From Ilyonectria destructans (lineage: Eukaryota; Ascomycota; Sordariomycetes; Hypocreales; Nectriaceae), in the NCBI GenBank assembly GCA_020740775.1, contig JAHEWK010000001.1, positions 7,316,001 through 7,380,000 on the forward strand: DNA of 64,000 bases, written 5' to 3'. Below, piece after piece: positions 1 through 12,000 of this stretch (position 1 is the first letter of the stretch; each line of letters begins with the position of its first letter). Position numbers and translations under genes: made by a program. The notes under the pieces were generated by a model. The model was not told the origin of the DNA. It searched no databases and saw only the letters and a program-made list of their open reading frames with translations.

Positions 1-2277
1 AAGTCCTGTCCGCCCTTTGTTTGGTCGGCATCAGTCGGCTTCGCCTTCAGGCCCAACCCCACATTCACACACGTAACAACAGCTGTGGCGTCTACCACTG
101 GGATGTTTTCCCATACCACCTTTTGTACGTTGTTGACGGTATCAGGGGTGTTGACTCCGAATGGTTTGTTCCCGTACACGGTAGTCGTGCCAGATGTGAC
201 TTGCAGGAATAGGGTATTTACCAACGATCCAGAACCCTCGATACTCGGGGCGTCCGTGTAGCACATTGTAACAGTGAGTTTGGGGATCATCGGACCCAAA
301 GTTGTGCCAGCCGTGTCGGGCGGGCCCCCGATTGGAATTATTTTTGCCCTTTGCCCATCCCTTTGAAGCACAGCCGCGGGTAAATCCGTCAATGTCAAGG
401 GAAAGACACCACCAAAGCCTCCAGAAGTATTTGGTACGCAGAGCAGCGACTTGGCCAGATTTATCCGGCCGAAGCCCTGCTGGGGTGACGGTGTCGGTGT
501 GAGAGCTACCGGCCCCGGGGCGAGGCCACCCCTTGTTCGTTGTGTTACGCCGGATGTTGTCATATCAATTGTGCCATTTATAAGCACAGCCTTGACCATG
601 GCGGAAGATATGGCGGAAGGATCAAGGCAAGTCTTCAGTGCTTTGCGGATAACAACACAAGAGCCCGCCGCGAGAGGCGTAGCCATGCTGGTACCTTGCT
701 GAAAGAAGAACAAGTCATTTGGAGATGCATTATCTGGTGGAGTGCCAAAATAGTTGAATGGCCGGGTATCGGCCCCACTTCCTTGTGCAGGAGCCGTTGA
801 GGACTTGGCCGAGTAGATGCTCACACCTGGAGCTACAACATCTGGTTTGATGCGACTATTGTTCCCCGGTGATCCAAGAGTGTTTTGGGTTGGCCCTGTA
901 CTGCTGAAAAACGCTAAACGGTCCGGATTTCCTCGAGCCTCGCCCAGCTGATACAAGTACTTCGGGGCTCGATTTGGATTGTAGTTGAGAGGGTGAGTGG
1001 GTTCGCAAGCACCAACAGTGATGCAATTCTTCGCAGCTCCTTGCTCTCCAATTTGGGTTCCAATGTGACCAAAGTTGCCAGCAGCAAAGAGGATGTTGAT
1101 GTTCCGATGGTCCCATGCTGACTTATCAACGTCTACTGTTTGCCTTGAATAAGGATCCTGAGTGATGACTCCAGAGTTCTCGTGCCTGGTGCCCCATGAA
1201 TTTGTGTGAACGTTAGCTTTCCAGTATTCTGCTTGTTCGATTAGCGTCTGAAAGCTCTGACCAGCGGGATAATCGGCTTTTTCTCCATTCTCCTCAAACA
1301 GCACTTGGCAAAATAGTCCTGCCTTTGGGGCGGTGCCCAGGACGGGTTTGTGTAGTCCAGGAGACAACCAGTTCCCAGCAACACTTCCAGTTACATGGGT
1401 GCCGTGAGCACTCACGTCGCGGACATTGCCAACAATATGGGTACCGTTTGCATTGGGGCCTGAGGTTGTGTCGCCGTCTTGACGCAAACTCAGTGCCGCT
1501 TGTATTCTGGAACCGGTGCCGCGAGAGCCGTCAAACAAAAATGCCCCATGATTGACATCGATGCCCATGTCTGCTACCCCCACAACTTCGTCCACACCCC
1601 CGTAATCATCTTGAGAAGTGAATCTCTCTCGGTTCTTGATTGGACTCAAAAAAACGTACATGTCCTCACGCGCAGTCCAATTAAACCCAGTCGCTTTGCC
1701 TACTTTCGAGATGAATCGAACTTCATCAAGCCCAGCAATTTCATCAAAGTCTTCCGGTTTCAGAAACATTCGAAGGTAGCCAGTATGTGGATGTATATCG
1801 GATTCACTTATATTAAGCCGATGGGCAATCTTTTGCCCAAGAGCCTTCAAAGCATCAGGTGATTCACGGTCGTCATGGGGAGTAATATAGACCTCATAAC
1901 TTCCTTGATCTAAATCAGTGGCTTTTAGTGTATGGGAAACGACATAATCCGGGTGATAGGGATTGACAAAGTGCAGGAAAGATAGCGATCGGAGTTCCGT
2001 AAGGTCGTGTGGATTGTATCGGCAGAAATATGTATCGCCTGAAATCACCTGCTGGAGTTCGATTCCAAGTTCTCTAAGGTGCTCGCGCTGTGCTTTATCC
2101 AGTGGAGCAAAAGACTGGATTATGAGATAGTTGGTTTCGGAGGCATCAGGGGCAAAGTGGGCTCCGCCTTCTTTCTGCGCATCGTGATGAACCACATTGC
2201 CATTGCTTTTACAGGTCAGCTCAGGGTCACAGTTTTGCGGGTCAGGTGGCTCACATGGTGATTGTTACCGGCTCCAT
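1..2277 (-). CDS. Subtilisin-family (S8) serine endopeptidase, 3' end off the window
   Basis: The minus strand is open without a stop from 2264 to the left edge, giving at least 742 residues. The Asp/His/Ser triad of peptidase family S8 is clear: Asp in VADMGID (codon 1571-1569, about residue 220), His in SAHGTHVTGS (1406-1404, about 275) and Ser in GTSMATPLAAG (689-687, about 514). The oxyanion-hole Asn is in FAAGN (1076-1074). About 200 residues precede the triad and include a YLIIQSFAPLDKAQREHL stretch that recalls the N-terminal region of bacterial KP-43-like subtilases. A C-terminal beta-rich domain follows the Ser. The start at 2277 (ATGGAGCCG) is inferred: no in-frame ATG exists in the large exon before the catalytic domain, and a 49-nt intron joins this ATG in frame. 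No signal peptide is seen with this start, so cellular location is open. The protease call is secure; the first exon is less so. Confidence 0.9.
2206..2254 (-). other. Predicted intron 1 of the subtilase gene (49 nt)
   Basis: On the minus strand it has donor GTGAGC, branch point GCTGAC and acceptor AAAAG. Removing it fuses ATC ACC AT to C AAT GGC in frame and bypasses the TAA at 2267-2265 that lies in the frame of the large exon. RNA evidence would settle it. Confidence 0.6.
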
Positions 2278-2465
2278 CTCTACGAACACTCAGCAATTGA
2301 TGCCAAGGCTGATATCTGTGAATCGATGGTGCCAGGCTATTGAAACGCGAACAGGTCGGAATAGTAGCAATTGTGAGATCATGAACGATGCAGATTATCG
2401 CGGCCATTATGGTGTCAACTATTGGCTTCCGAACAAGAGAGCTGAAAATAATAGGATGCGCCTAG

Positions 2466-2640
2466 TCTAAAGTATATACACATGTTTGCATTTAATTGGG
2501 CATAGCATTTCCCTCGCCACTCAATAGTTCGACTTAGTGCTGATTCTAAAGTTTGTCCACAAGTTGACATTTAATTGGGCATAGCATTTCCCTAGCCGCT
2601 CAATAGTTCGACTTAGTGCTAATTCTAAAGTCTGTACCAC
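2466..2640. repeat. 79-bp tandem duplication downstream of a gene-poor gap
   Basis: Two full imperfect copies and the start of a third are spaced exactly 79 bp apart. The anchor TCTAAAGT recurs at 2466, 2545 and 2624, and CATTTAATTGGGCATAGCAT at 2489 and 2568. It lies upstream of the subtilase start. Confidence 0.85.
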
Positions 2641-3188
2641 GATTTGATGTCATGGGGGTCACTAGCTCGGATATGAATGCCGGTGGTCAGCTTAACTAGG
2701 TACACTCGCACTTCGCGATCGTTATCCGTGTAGTGAGAGGAGAAGAATTTTCGCTAATAAGTCGTATTCATGGTTAGCCAGGTTTTGGATTCATAGTTGA
2801 AGTACTATATGTTCTTTTCTATCGTGGTAGTTAGTGACTGAGCTGGGAGTGAAGGGGGGAGAGAAACTAGGAGACAGAGAGATGATACGGTATATACCTC
2901 TCGCGAATTTGTTCAAGGTTAATTGCGATGTAACCATCAGTGAATATTTCATTTTGGTGCTTCGCGGGTAGCGTTAGAACTTAAGACTGATCAATAGCAA
3001 ACGACTGAAACAAGTGACAACAGAATGCTAAAATGCAATTACATAGCAGTGGTATTTATTGAAGTTCGGCTTTTGCATCATACTTGCTTAAAAAACAGTT
3101 GCGGGCCAACTTGACAAGACCATGTGACCCATTAAGACTATAAGCTCCCCCAAACCTACCCAACCTGTCCAGTCTGAACATTACGCAA
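2641..3188. other. Intergenic stretch with no recognised gene
   Basis: AT-leaning sequence between the subtilase 5' side and the 3' end of the membrane-protein gene. No convincing coding frame or RNA gene was seen. It should hold the subtilase promoter (right part of the gap) and the terminator of the 3189-4046 gene. Confidence 0.5.
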
Positions 3189-4046
3189 TCAATTCCCTTT
3201 CCACGCTTGGACGTGCCACCGCGGCAATCGCCAAGTCAAGCTCACCATGGTCCCCGTCGCAATTGTGAACCCCCAGGCGAGCGTAGCATATAGACTCAGA
3301 GCCTTGCCCTGGTACCATGGACCGTGCTGGCCGTGCAAGTCCGACTCGTCGCTGCCGCCCGTGCCTTGACTTGACGCAAAGTCGGACTGGTTGTACGCGG
3401 AGACCATGAAGCCCATGATGCCGTAAAACTGCGAAATGAGCGCTGCGACGAAGCCGACAAAGAGGAAGATCAGCGTGAGGGACGTGAGGATGGACAGAAA
3501 GCCGGCGCTGCCCTTGCGACTCGAGTCATGGTGATCGTGGCGGCGCGTTGAAAGGGAACGCGAAAAGCTTAGGAGCACGAGCGAGGTCGTAGCGAGGAAG
3601 CCGACGCCGATGAAAACGGTGCTGGTGATGGCATAGTTGCCCGCGAGGTGAATCTGCTGGCATAGGCGCTGGTCGCCCAGATTCTTGGCTGTGTCGGAGC
3701 CTGTTACATTGTAGAGCTCGCAACTCGTCTTGTTATAGCCAAATGGCTTGAAGTGGTCGCAGTGGAGGTCATAGACTGGCGGTGATTTCGCATCGGTGCT
3801 GTTGCGCTGGGTCGAGGTGCAGATGATAAAGGGCGAGCGGTAGAGGGTGTAGATGGGCTTGTCCCAGTATTGCGCGCTGAGGTCTGGATCGTAGTTATCG
3901 CGAACGGCCCATTCCCGCGACGTGATGGTTATCACGGAGAAGACGAAGGCGATAATAGCGAGGATCAGCGTAAACACTGGGGGCCCGAAGTGTTTTGCGC
4001 GTGACATTGCTTTTCGAGAAGTCTGAGTATTGGGATTGTGGGCCAA
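3189..4046 (-). CDS. Four-transmembrane fungal membrane protein (SUR7/claudin-like topology)
   Basis: A single-exon frame of 285 aa. Hydrophobic helices lie at about residues 21-43, 139-161, 181-205 and 247-270. A long first extramembrane loop (44-138) carries four cysteines (76, 96, 109, 129) and N-glycosylation sequons such as NKTS and NVTG, so this loop probably faces outside. A His/Ser/Arg-rich hydrophilic linker lies between helices 2 and 3. The arrangement of one large Cys-containing loop between TM1 and TM2 is that of fungal SUR7/PalI-type and claudin-like proteins, which act in plasma-membrane domains. The diagnostic claudin W-GLW-C-C motif is not evident, so the family is a suggestion only. 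M14 is an alternative start. It is transcribed divergently from the large gene at 4565. Confidence 0.75.
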   Translation of the reverse strand: MAHNPNTQTSRKAMSRAKHFGPPVFTLILAIIAFVFSVITITSREWAVRDNYDPDLSAQYWDKPIYTLYRSPFIICTSTQRNSTDAKSPPVYDLHCDHFKPFGYNKTSCELYNVTGSDTAKNLGDQRLCQQIHLAGNYAITSTVFIGVGFLATTSLVLLSFSRSLSTRRHDHHDSSRKGSAGFLSILTSLTLIFLFVGFVAALISQFYGIMGFMVSAYNQSDFASSQGTGGSDESDLHGQHGPWYQGKALSLYATLAWGFTIATGTMVSLTWRLPRWHVQAWKGN

Positions 4047-4564
4047 TGGATGCTTGGTTTTTTTACATTATTGGTGAAAAATAATGGACGAGGAGTAGAC
4101 CATCGTGTTGGCGTCGCGTTTTTTTGGCTGACAAGCCACTTTGAGAGCACGCAAAGATTTCAGTATCGCCCATGTGCCTCTACATGGCGAGTACAAGACG
4201 ATGAGGAGAGGTAGCATGGGTGGCTGGGTGGCAGGGCGCCTAGACCGGTCGATTCCCAGTGTGGTGTGTGTAAGCTGATCGTTGTGGCTGCTCATCTGGA
4301 GCGGCCATGGTAGAATAGCTGCTTCGGCCGGGATTGAAAGCTCAAGGAACTTGCCGGGGAGCCGAGACACCGGCATCGAAAAGCCATGATGGAAAGGGAA
4401 AGGCGCTCTAACTTGGTTAGTCGCCATCCGCCCCAACCTGGCTGACCCCTCCAACAATTGACTCCGGGGAATATCATGGCCAAGATGCGCCAAACGGCCC
4501 GTCGGCTTCGAGATGGATCAAATTCTCCTTCTGCGAGCCGACCCGAGGCGGCCCAGGCTTCACA
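4047..4564. promoter_or_regulatory. Divergent promoter region between the four-TM gene and the first giant gene
   Basis: About 520 bp between two divergent start codons. No individual binding site could be assigned. Short open frames on the minus strand here look like chance frames. Confidence 0.5.
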
Positions 4565-7500
4565 ATGGCTGCTCCTCCCATGCAAAACATTTGTATTCCT
4601 ATGCACTTAGATGCCTTTGCTCTGTCTCCACCGCTCTGTGATCCGTCGTGTCGATCAAAGATCGCTCCGTACACCCAGCCAAACTACACTGCATTGCGTC
4701 TCAACAGCCATCTCTTACAACACGACATCCTCGACCATGTCGACTTCCACAACACCCAACCGGCCACCCGGAACCCCCGGACCGCTGACATCGGCGCTAC
4801 TCCGCCAAATAACCTGAAGCTTCATCGCATGGGTGTGCATCTGCAATGGTCTCTTCCTCGATGTTACCGAGCTGCTACTGCGACTGGGCGAACGGCTTCT
4901 TCAGCCAGCACTGGCACTGCAGATCCAACACAGCCTACTTTCCGCAAGATTCCCAATCGCTGGCTGATTACCAGGCATCTAAAGACTCCAACCAATACTC
5001 CTGGAATCAACCGGTATCAAAGCTGGATTGTAGAAAGCGATGCGGTGCAGAAGATCAAGGCCATCCCTGACAACATTGACCTGGAGAGCGGCGTGTCGCC
5101 CTTCGTCTCCTATGATGGAGCCGATCCCAAGAAATCACAAAGTTCTGATCCGGCCGCCAACCCAAACGTCTTGAATGACCAGACAGAGGTTTTCTTGGGC
5201 CAAAAGTTTGATCTCCCAAGCTGGCCCGGCACTACTCCGAGGAGCTATCTTCCTGGTGGCCTCACCGTCATGAGCTCTTCCAATCCTTATTTTGCCGACA
5301 ACGCTCTGCACAACACCAATGTGCTCTCCATCATTGACAACTTCTCTTATCCGCGTAACCCAAACGACTCCAATCCGAGGGATGACAACTTCAGCTACTT
5401 GGCAAACTCCACCTGCGACTACTTCGTCGTTGGATGGCATAGCGACCCAAAAGATGATCCCTTCAACACGAAGCTTGATTCTCTAAGCGCCTCGAATTTG
5501 AGCACTCGGCTGTCCGACCTCATGATGAAACTTAGCCCCAACGAAGCTGGAGATAATGGCAAGTTCAAAGGCTTGCAGACTCCAACACGGTGCCTTGTTC
5601 ACGGCGCCATCTACGACGTCAGCTACGACTTCAACAACCCACCTGCTCAGAGTGTCGCAGAGGATGGTGCCAAGCTTTTCACGCCAAAGGTTACAAGCAA
5701 AATTGAACCCTTGTCTATTGGGACAACTGCTCTCGACAGTATCCTTACCTTTCTTGATGCCCATCAGCAAGATTCTGACCAGACCAGCCCGTTTGGTGTT
5801 GGAGGTGGCACACTTGCTCACCAGATTGTGGAGCTTTCCCAGCTGCTCTACGCGGCTGCTGATCAATATGATTCTCGTGTCCAAGCTCAGGACATGGTTG
5901 CGCAGCAGAACTTCTCAAAAGTTGACGGGGGTTCCCGCTGGAGTTATTCCAAAGGTGCCCAGAGCCAAGGCTCACAACAGCCCTTGTCCAATACCATTCG
6001 TAAGTGCAACATAATCTGCGTAGTAGGGATGAAATGGAACTAACTGCAACCAGAACCGAACATTCCTTCCGTGGCGGAGCAAACTATATTAGACCAGATC
6101 AATCAGAAGCAGCTGACGCTTGATGTGGCCACTCGCAAGCTGTCATTCCTGCAATGGGCGCTTTTCGCAGAATGGTTCAAATACAAGAGCCAGTACATCC
6201 CTACCGTTGGACAATCCGCTGTCTTGCAAGCGTACCAGGCAGCAGTTAAGCCGATAAAAGACAGTATAAATGGTGTTGTTAACAAGGACGGAACATTTGT
6301 TACGGGACTCAACGATTTCATCAAGTCGTTGAATACGGACATTACAAACCTGCAAAAGCAAGTGGACTGTAAATCCTTTGCGAGAGACCCGTACCAAATA
6401 CGGACCGATCCCACATTGTCCATCGTGGGCTTGGACTCTGGCTGGCCTTCAGGCATGATGGATACCCTTCAGGTATCGCTAGATGAGGAGCTTGTCAACG
6501 ATACCACCACAGCCAGTACGATTTTCGGATCGTCGTCGAATCCAGTCCCCAAGGACAACGGACTGAACCTGACTGCCGCGAAGATACTAGCTGAGTGCAT
6601 TAGTAGCACTAAGATGTCTACTACGAATGGGGAAACGAGCATCCCAAGTATAACAGGCTTCCAGTCTTGGGGTAATCGTAATCCTTTTGCACCGCTATTC
6701 ATTGAGTGGGAGGGTATATACTACCACATTGACAAGGACCTGTGGGACGTGCAGCTTCGCCCAAGCCCCGTCGGTCACCCCATCTCGCAGGTTCGGTATG
6801 TACCAGGTCAATCATTGCTGATAGCGGATCCGGTGGGGGATGCCAAAAATCAAGCAGATTTCCGCACTCTCAGTGGGAGGGTTATGGTTTTGCCTCAGCC
6901 GACACTGAGTCTGGAATCTATCGTGACTCAGGTACTCCAGAACAAATCCAACGTGATTCCGCCTGACATCGACCCCGTTGCCCTACAAGAGCAAATCCGC
7001 CAGATCAAGTTTATATCAGCACCGCTATCTGGGTTGACCAACCATCTCTTGACGAGAGTTGAAGGCGCACATGTAAAGCCGAACGTCAGGGTGCAGGGCC
7101 AGAACGTGGTCCCGTTGGCAGCAACAGATGCAACTGAAATCGGCATGGACCTTCCAACTATCGCTTTGGTAGACGCCGAAAGTGCCCTGACGCCATATGG
7201 CTCGCTCATGGCATTTGGACTCGACCAGTATCCAAACAACCCGTTCAAACCCGCCACACATGGACAGATGGTGCTAACCAAACTCAACATCATTGATAAG
7301 TTTGGGCAAGCAATCACATTGCCCAATGTCAATCGGCGTCTCGTCAACCAACCCCAGCCTCCAGATGCCAAGATCTATCCCAGTTTAAGCGATTACTTGG
7401 CTCCAGACGTCATACAAGTCGACGATGGGAAGGGAGGGAAGAAGTCAGTGATGAATACGCTATTTCCAACTCCTGATCCGGTTGTTGCTGGGACTTGGCC

Positions 7501-8806
7501 GGTATCCCAGTTCATTCAGCTCACTCCCGCCATCAATCAAGAAGCAAGGATAAACGGCGCTTTCTTGACGCAAGACACAATCGCACCGAACAAGTATTCA
7601 GCCTGGCGCGAAACCAACGATTTCGAGTCCCCTATCTGGGGCTGGCTCGTGGTCAACTACGCGGACAACGGTCTGCAATTCTTCCTTGGTGACGGCACCT
7701 TTTATCGCGAGATCCGCAAGGGCGGTGTGAAGGGTACCAATGTGTCAGCCAAATGGCTGCCTTATGCCGCGCCGACGGGTGGTCTCGTCGCGAGCGATGC
7801 TGGGACATATCAGCTCAGCAAGCTACTCGACCGGCTCTCCCCAAAGGTTGACACGGATGGGACCTACCTGCAGGCCTTCTTCGACATGATTAACGGTGCT
7901 ATCCAAAACATGCCATTCCCGCCGTCGAGCTACTCGGCGTACGCAAACTCCATCGTTGGCAAGCCTCTCGCGCTCGTCAATGTCGGCTGGAGTGTTGAGC
8001 TTGCGCAGCCGCCACTCGAGCCGCAGTTCGACTCACTGGCTACTAGGCCTGATGACTGGAAGGGCGAGCTGGAGGGATACGGGTTCAAGCTCAAGATCGG
8101 CGATGCGTCACGCAACTTTGACGGCGTAGTGGGCTACTTCCTGTCGTCCAACGCCGCAGCGCCCAACTCCAATGCCGCAGGAGCGCAGCCGGATCCTCAA
8201 CCCGTGACGGAGTGGGATACGCTGTACACGTACTTCCCGCCGCAATCGTCGACGCAGAAAAAGGTCGAAGGTATCAGTCCAAGCAACTATCCAGTGCTGA
8301 ACCCATATTACGTACACCCTGAGCCCGAGAAGACGGCGAACCTGGCCGAGGCCAAGAACAGGAAAAACCTGGTCACTTCGCTGCTGGTGGACCCGTACAC
8401 GCCCATTCACGGCTACTCGCCCATCCTGCCGACCAAGTCACTCACAGTGCCGAACTGGGCGGTCAAGACGGCCATGGACAAGATGCATGCCTTCTTCCAC
8501 CTCGGGCCCTCGCTCGTAACCTCAGATGTGCCCGCCACATACGCATATGCGAACGCGACCAATCCCGATGGGACCCAGAAGAACTCGGTTGGGTTGCCCG
8601 TATCGGGTAGCAAAGGCACGTGGACGTGGTTGCAGCCGTATTCGCAGACCGGGTATGCGGATGATGGAACTCAGCTGCCGGCCCAGTATGCGACCATGGG
8701 GGTCAACGTAGATGTCGGGCAGGTCAAGTTTAAACCAGCACCGTATACATTTCTGGAGGGATACTTGCAGCTCATGGGAAAGCTCGATAACAAGGGGGGG
8801 ACGTAG
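4565..8806 (+). CDS. Giant uncharacterised protein 1 of the three-gene cluster (about 1395 aa, two exons)
   Basis: Two long open stretches, 4565-5999 and 6054-8806, join in frame across a 54-nt intron to give about 1395 aa. I recognise no enzymatic motif, signal peptide or membrane segment. Landmarks are GVHLQWSLPRCYR (near residue 90), KIPNRWLITRHL (about 128-139), YFVVGWHSDPKDDPF (about 283-297) and a C-terminal PAPYTFLEGYLQLMGKL. From memory and unverified, these recall large bacterial proteins of unknown function (RWLVxR and VVGWxSDP-type motifs). The start is uncertain: the first 88 residues look non-conserved, and Met89 (4829), just before VHLQWSLP, is a plausible alternative. The gene converges on the next giant gene, leaving 241 bp between stops. 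The neighbourhood suggests the three giant proteins act together, which is inference. Confidence 0.85.
6000..6053 (+). other. Intron of giant gene 1 (54 nt)
   Basis: Donor GTAAGT, branch point CTAAC (near 6040) and acceptor CAG. The frame before it stops inside the intron. Splicing after phase 1 restores the frame used from 6056 onward, where the second long stretch otherwise has no ATG near its beginning. Confidence 0.9.
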
Positions 8807-9047
8807 TGGACAGATGATAATGATGGCATGCGATTTAAGTAAATATACAACAGATCAAGAAATGTTTAGTGAACCATTCGGTGAATTGTATCTTGAATAC
8901 AAATAGCATTTTACTCGTGCGCGAATGGCATCGCTATTCGTTCACGCTTCTGCATATCAACCATCATGCCAATTTGCATATCTAACTCAAACATGGCTCC
9001 ATACAATTAAAACTGAGATACATATCTGAGCATTAACATCATCAGGC

Positions 9048-12000
9048 TTATATGCCACCAACATTCTGGTCATCCGTCACTTCCTGCTTCAGAAGCGTAT
9101 AGTCATTCACCACAGGCTCTCCCCCCGGATTCGCCGGCGTACTGTACCATTCCGTCCACGTAATAATAACCTTTCCCATTGGCTTGGTTGCCATCTGTCC
9201 ATCAATGGTTACCCTTGACACAACCTTGACTGGGGCGATATTGGCCTCAGCAAGCCGGAACGAGAGCTGCGACGAGCTGTCATCGTTGAGCACAAGAGCG
9301 TAGTCAAGGGACGACGAGCGCGGCACAATCTCAGCGTGTAGCAGCGGCAGCGTGTCGTCGGTGAAGAGAAAGGGTATGAAGCGCTGGTTGCTCAGCATAC
9401 GCACCCCGGGCCCGTCATAATTTGGCGTCAGAAGGGCTTCCCTGGTGGTCGACAGGGGTACGGACTGGATGGGGATGTCGATGACCACCTTGAGCAGTTC
9501 GTAGTCTGACTGGCTGGCTGTGGCCTTTTTGCGTATACTGAATATAAGATCGAAGTAGTAGATGTTTTTCGTCGGGACATAGTCGGTTGCGCTGTACTTT
9601 TCGATAGGGCCAGCGAAGCGCGTGGGCGGGTCGCGGTAGTCGACATAGATCTTCATATCGAATCGGGACTGCAGCGACGAAATCGAGCCAGCTAGGGGTC
9701 TGGCAGGTCGCGTGTTGAGCTGCCTGTTTGGGGTTTGTGGGGTTGGGATTGGAGCCGACGGTGCTGGAGGAGTCTGCCCATGAGCCGGCGCATGAGCCGG
9801 AGGCGCGACAACGGGGGCCGTGACCGGAGTTGTGGTGGAGGTTGGACCCGGAGGTGGAACCGTTGCCGGAGGTGGAACCGTTGCCGGAAGACCCAACCCA
9901 CTCGGCCGGCCCGACACGGGGGCCGGGCTTGGCGCCGGGTTGGCCGGTGAGGGCGGCGCCGGGAATGTTGATGGATTGCGAACAAACAGTTGGCGATTCC
10001 GCGCCACCGGGGTGGAGTCGACACCCGGTGGTGGTTGGATCGTGAAATAGTATCTCGGGTCGTTGAGCTCCAGACCCGTCTCGCATGAGTTTGGCGTCGG
10101 GTCAAGATAATCCTTGGGCGCGGCCACTTGGAGCTGCGCATTTATATCCACCGCAAGCTGCCTAGTCTTGAGGGCCCTGGAACTCCAATCTAGCCATCCC
10201 CGAGTCATGTCGTTTTCCACTTGACTTCCATCAGGTGAAATGCCTGGGGCCACTGTAAAGAGTGTCCGGAGCAAGAATGTGATGTTCCCCGGTCCTGTTG
10301 CGTCAATGGCCTCTCCGAGAGCATATCTCTGTTGGTGCTGTGGCTGCGACAGCTCGATATTATCCAGCTCCTGCGGCTGCCGGTCGAGGAGACACATCAA
10401 CGTCTGGTCGTCCCACCTGGTCCACCTGCAGACAGGATACCTCTTGTCTGGGTTCTTCCACGTGACTGTGATTTTCATGTCTGGCATCGCCTTGATCACT
10501 TTGGATCGAATAAAGAATCCGTAGCAGGGAACTTGTGGCTTATACCCGGCGTCTAGTACAGGCGTTGACAGATAAGAGTTGAACTGGTTCTTGATCTCTC
10601 GTCGGACTATATCATCATCTGCATCCAAGTGGTTTGCGACAGATAGAGCCCCGTCAAGAAGGCAGTCGAGCCAGAAGTCGTCAATGTGGAAGAAGCGCAG
10701 TGATTCAGGCGACAGAAACGATGGCTCCGGCAGTAAATATTGCGGTGGAATGCCTCCAAGAGAAAGCTTATCGGCCAGCCAATTGTGGATTACAACCCAG
10801 TCACTGTTGTTGGGCCCTTGGAGATTGAATCCATTGTAGGGTATCGGTGCGTCATTCTTGTCTGTTCCCGCGGCCGTGTTTTGACCTACTGAGGTTTGTA
10901 TTTGGGATTGAAATGTCGGAGCCGCTGCTGGTTCGCTAACATCAGTTACCGCGGTGCGAGTGCTTGGCGGTCGCACTCTTTGGGGGCCACTTGGGGTCAC
11001 TGAGCCTGCAGTAGCTGCGACCGACAAATCCTTGAGGCCTTTGATCGTCGTCGCGACATTTGCAACGACCTGGGCTGCCGGGGTCATGCCATTGGCCTGC
11101 ATCATGGTCGAGCTCACAGACGCATTACGAACAAGGGATCGAAACCGCATCAAGGCAGAACTGAATGTTGTATCTGATATTGCCAGCAGTTTACCCAGCT
11201 GCCAGGCGGACGAGTATGAAAGGTCCATCAACCCCGTGGTGGGGTCCAATATCTGATACTCCTGAGAGGTGGAGGAGCAGTCCTGGATAGTGTTTGGTGC
11301 AGGAACGGCGGGGACAGGCAGCGGAACAAGCGGTCCGCGAGTGAAGGCACTGGTTTCTTCGCCCGATTGCGTCCTCCAGCGAGACACGGTGTAGCCTAGC
11401 CGAAGCCGGTCAGCCAGTACGGTAGAGACCTGAGACTTCAAGCTGCTGTTATTTGATGCGCCATTCTGTGCGTTGGCCAAATCTAGACGAGCAATCACCT
11501 TGTCGTCAACTCTCAGCATTTGCTGATTCTCAGTCAAATTCCTCACCGTCGTTACAAAGTTGACGGGGTTCGGGGGCATGGCTGTGTAGATCCAGGAGAA
11601 TAGGGAAACCATGCCAATACGCTGGCTCGGCTGGTCAGCCATCCATGAGCCAATGGTGGAGTCCAAGTGCTCAATGGACACGAGGTGGCAGACCTGGGTG
11701 CGCGGCTGAGAAAGGTTGGTAGGAAGCTCAGTCCAAGAATTGTCCTGCAACACACTATCTCGAAGTGCGCCGGTCCTGGAAGCTATAACAACCGAGAAAA
11801 TACCCTGCTCCTGGATTCCTGCATCCGGACACCCCTCCGTGTTTATTTCTCGAACATGAGCCAGATACTTGTACTGCTCGACTCCATACTTGTTGGTAGC
11901 CGTATTAGCTCTCGTGGAGTCTGTGAACAGCTGTGTCACAAGAGACATTGGAGGGAAAATTATGTCGGCCTTGTCCACCGTGCGTATTATTTGGTCATAT

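Noticed and set aside
4611..4817. Alternative start frame with MSTSTTPNRPPGTPGPL for giant gene 1
   Set aside because: It has a good start context but ends in TGA before the conserved region, and no splice pair connects it in frame. Kept only as a reason to doubt the exact start.
9415..10141. Overlapping frames of up to 223 aa in the Pro-rich part of giant gene 2, both strands
   Set aside because: GC-rich repeat DNA encoding the Pro linker keeps other frames open by chance; compositions are Pro/Arg or Gly/Arg-rich without structure.
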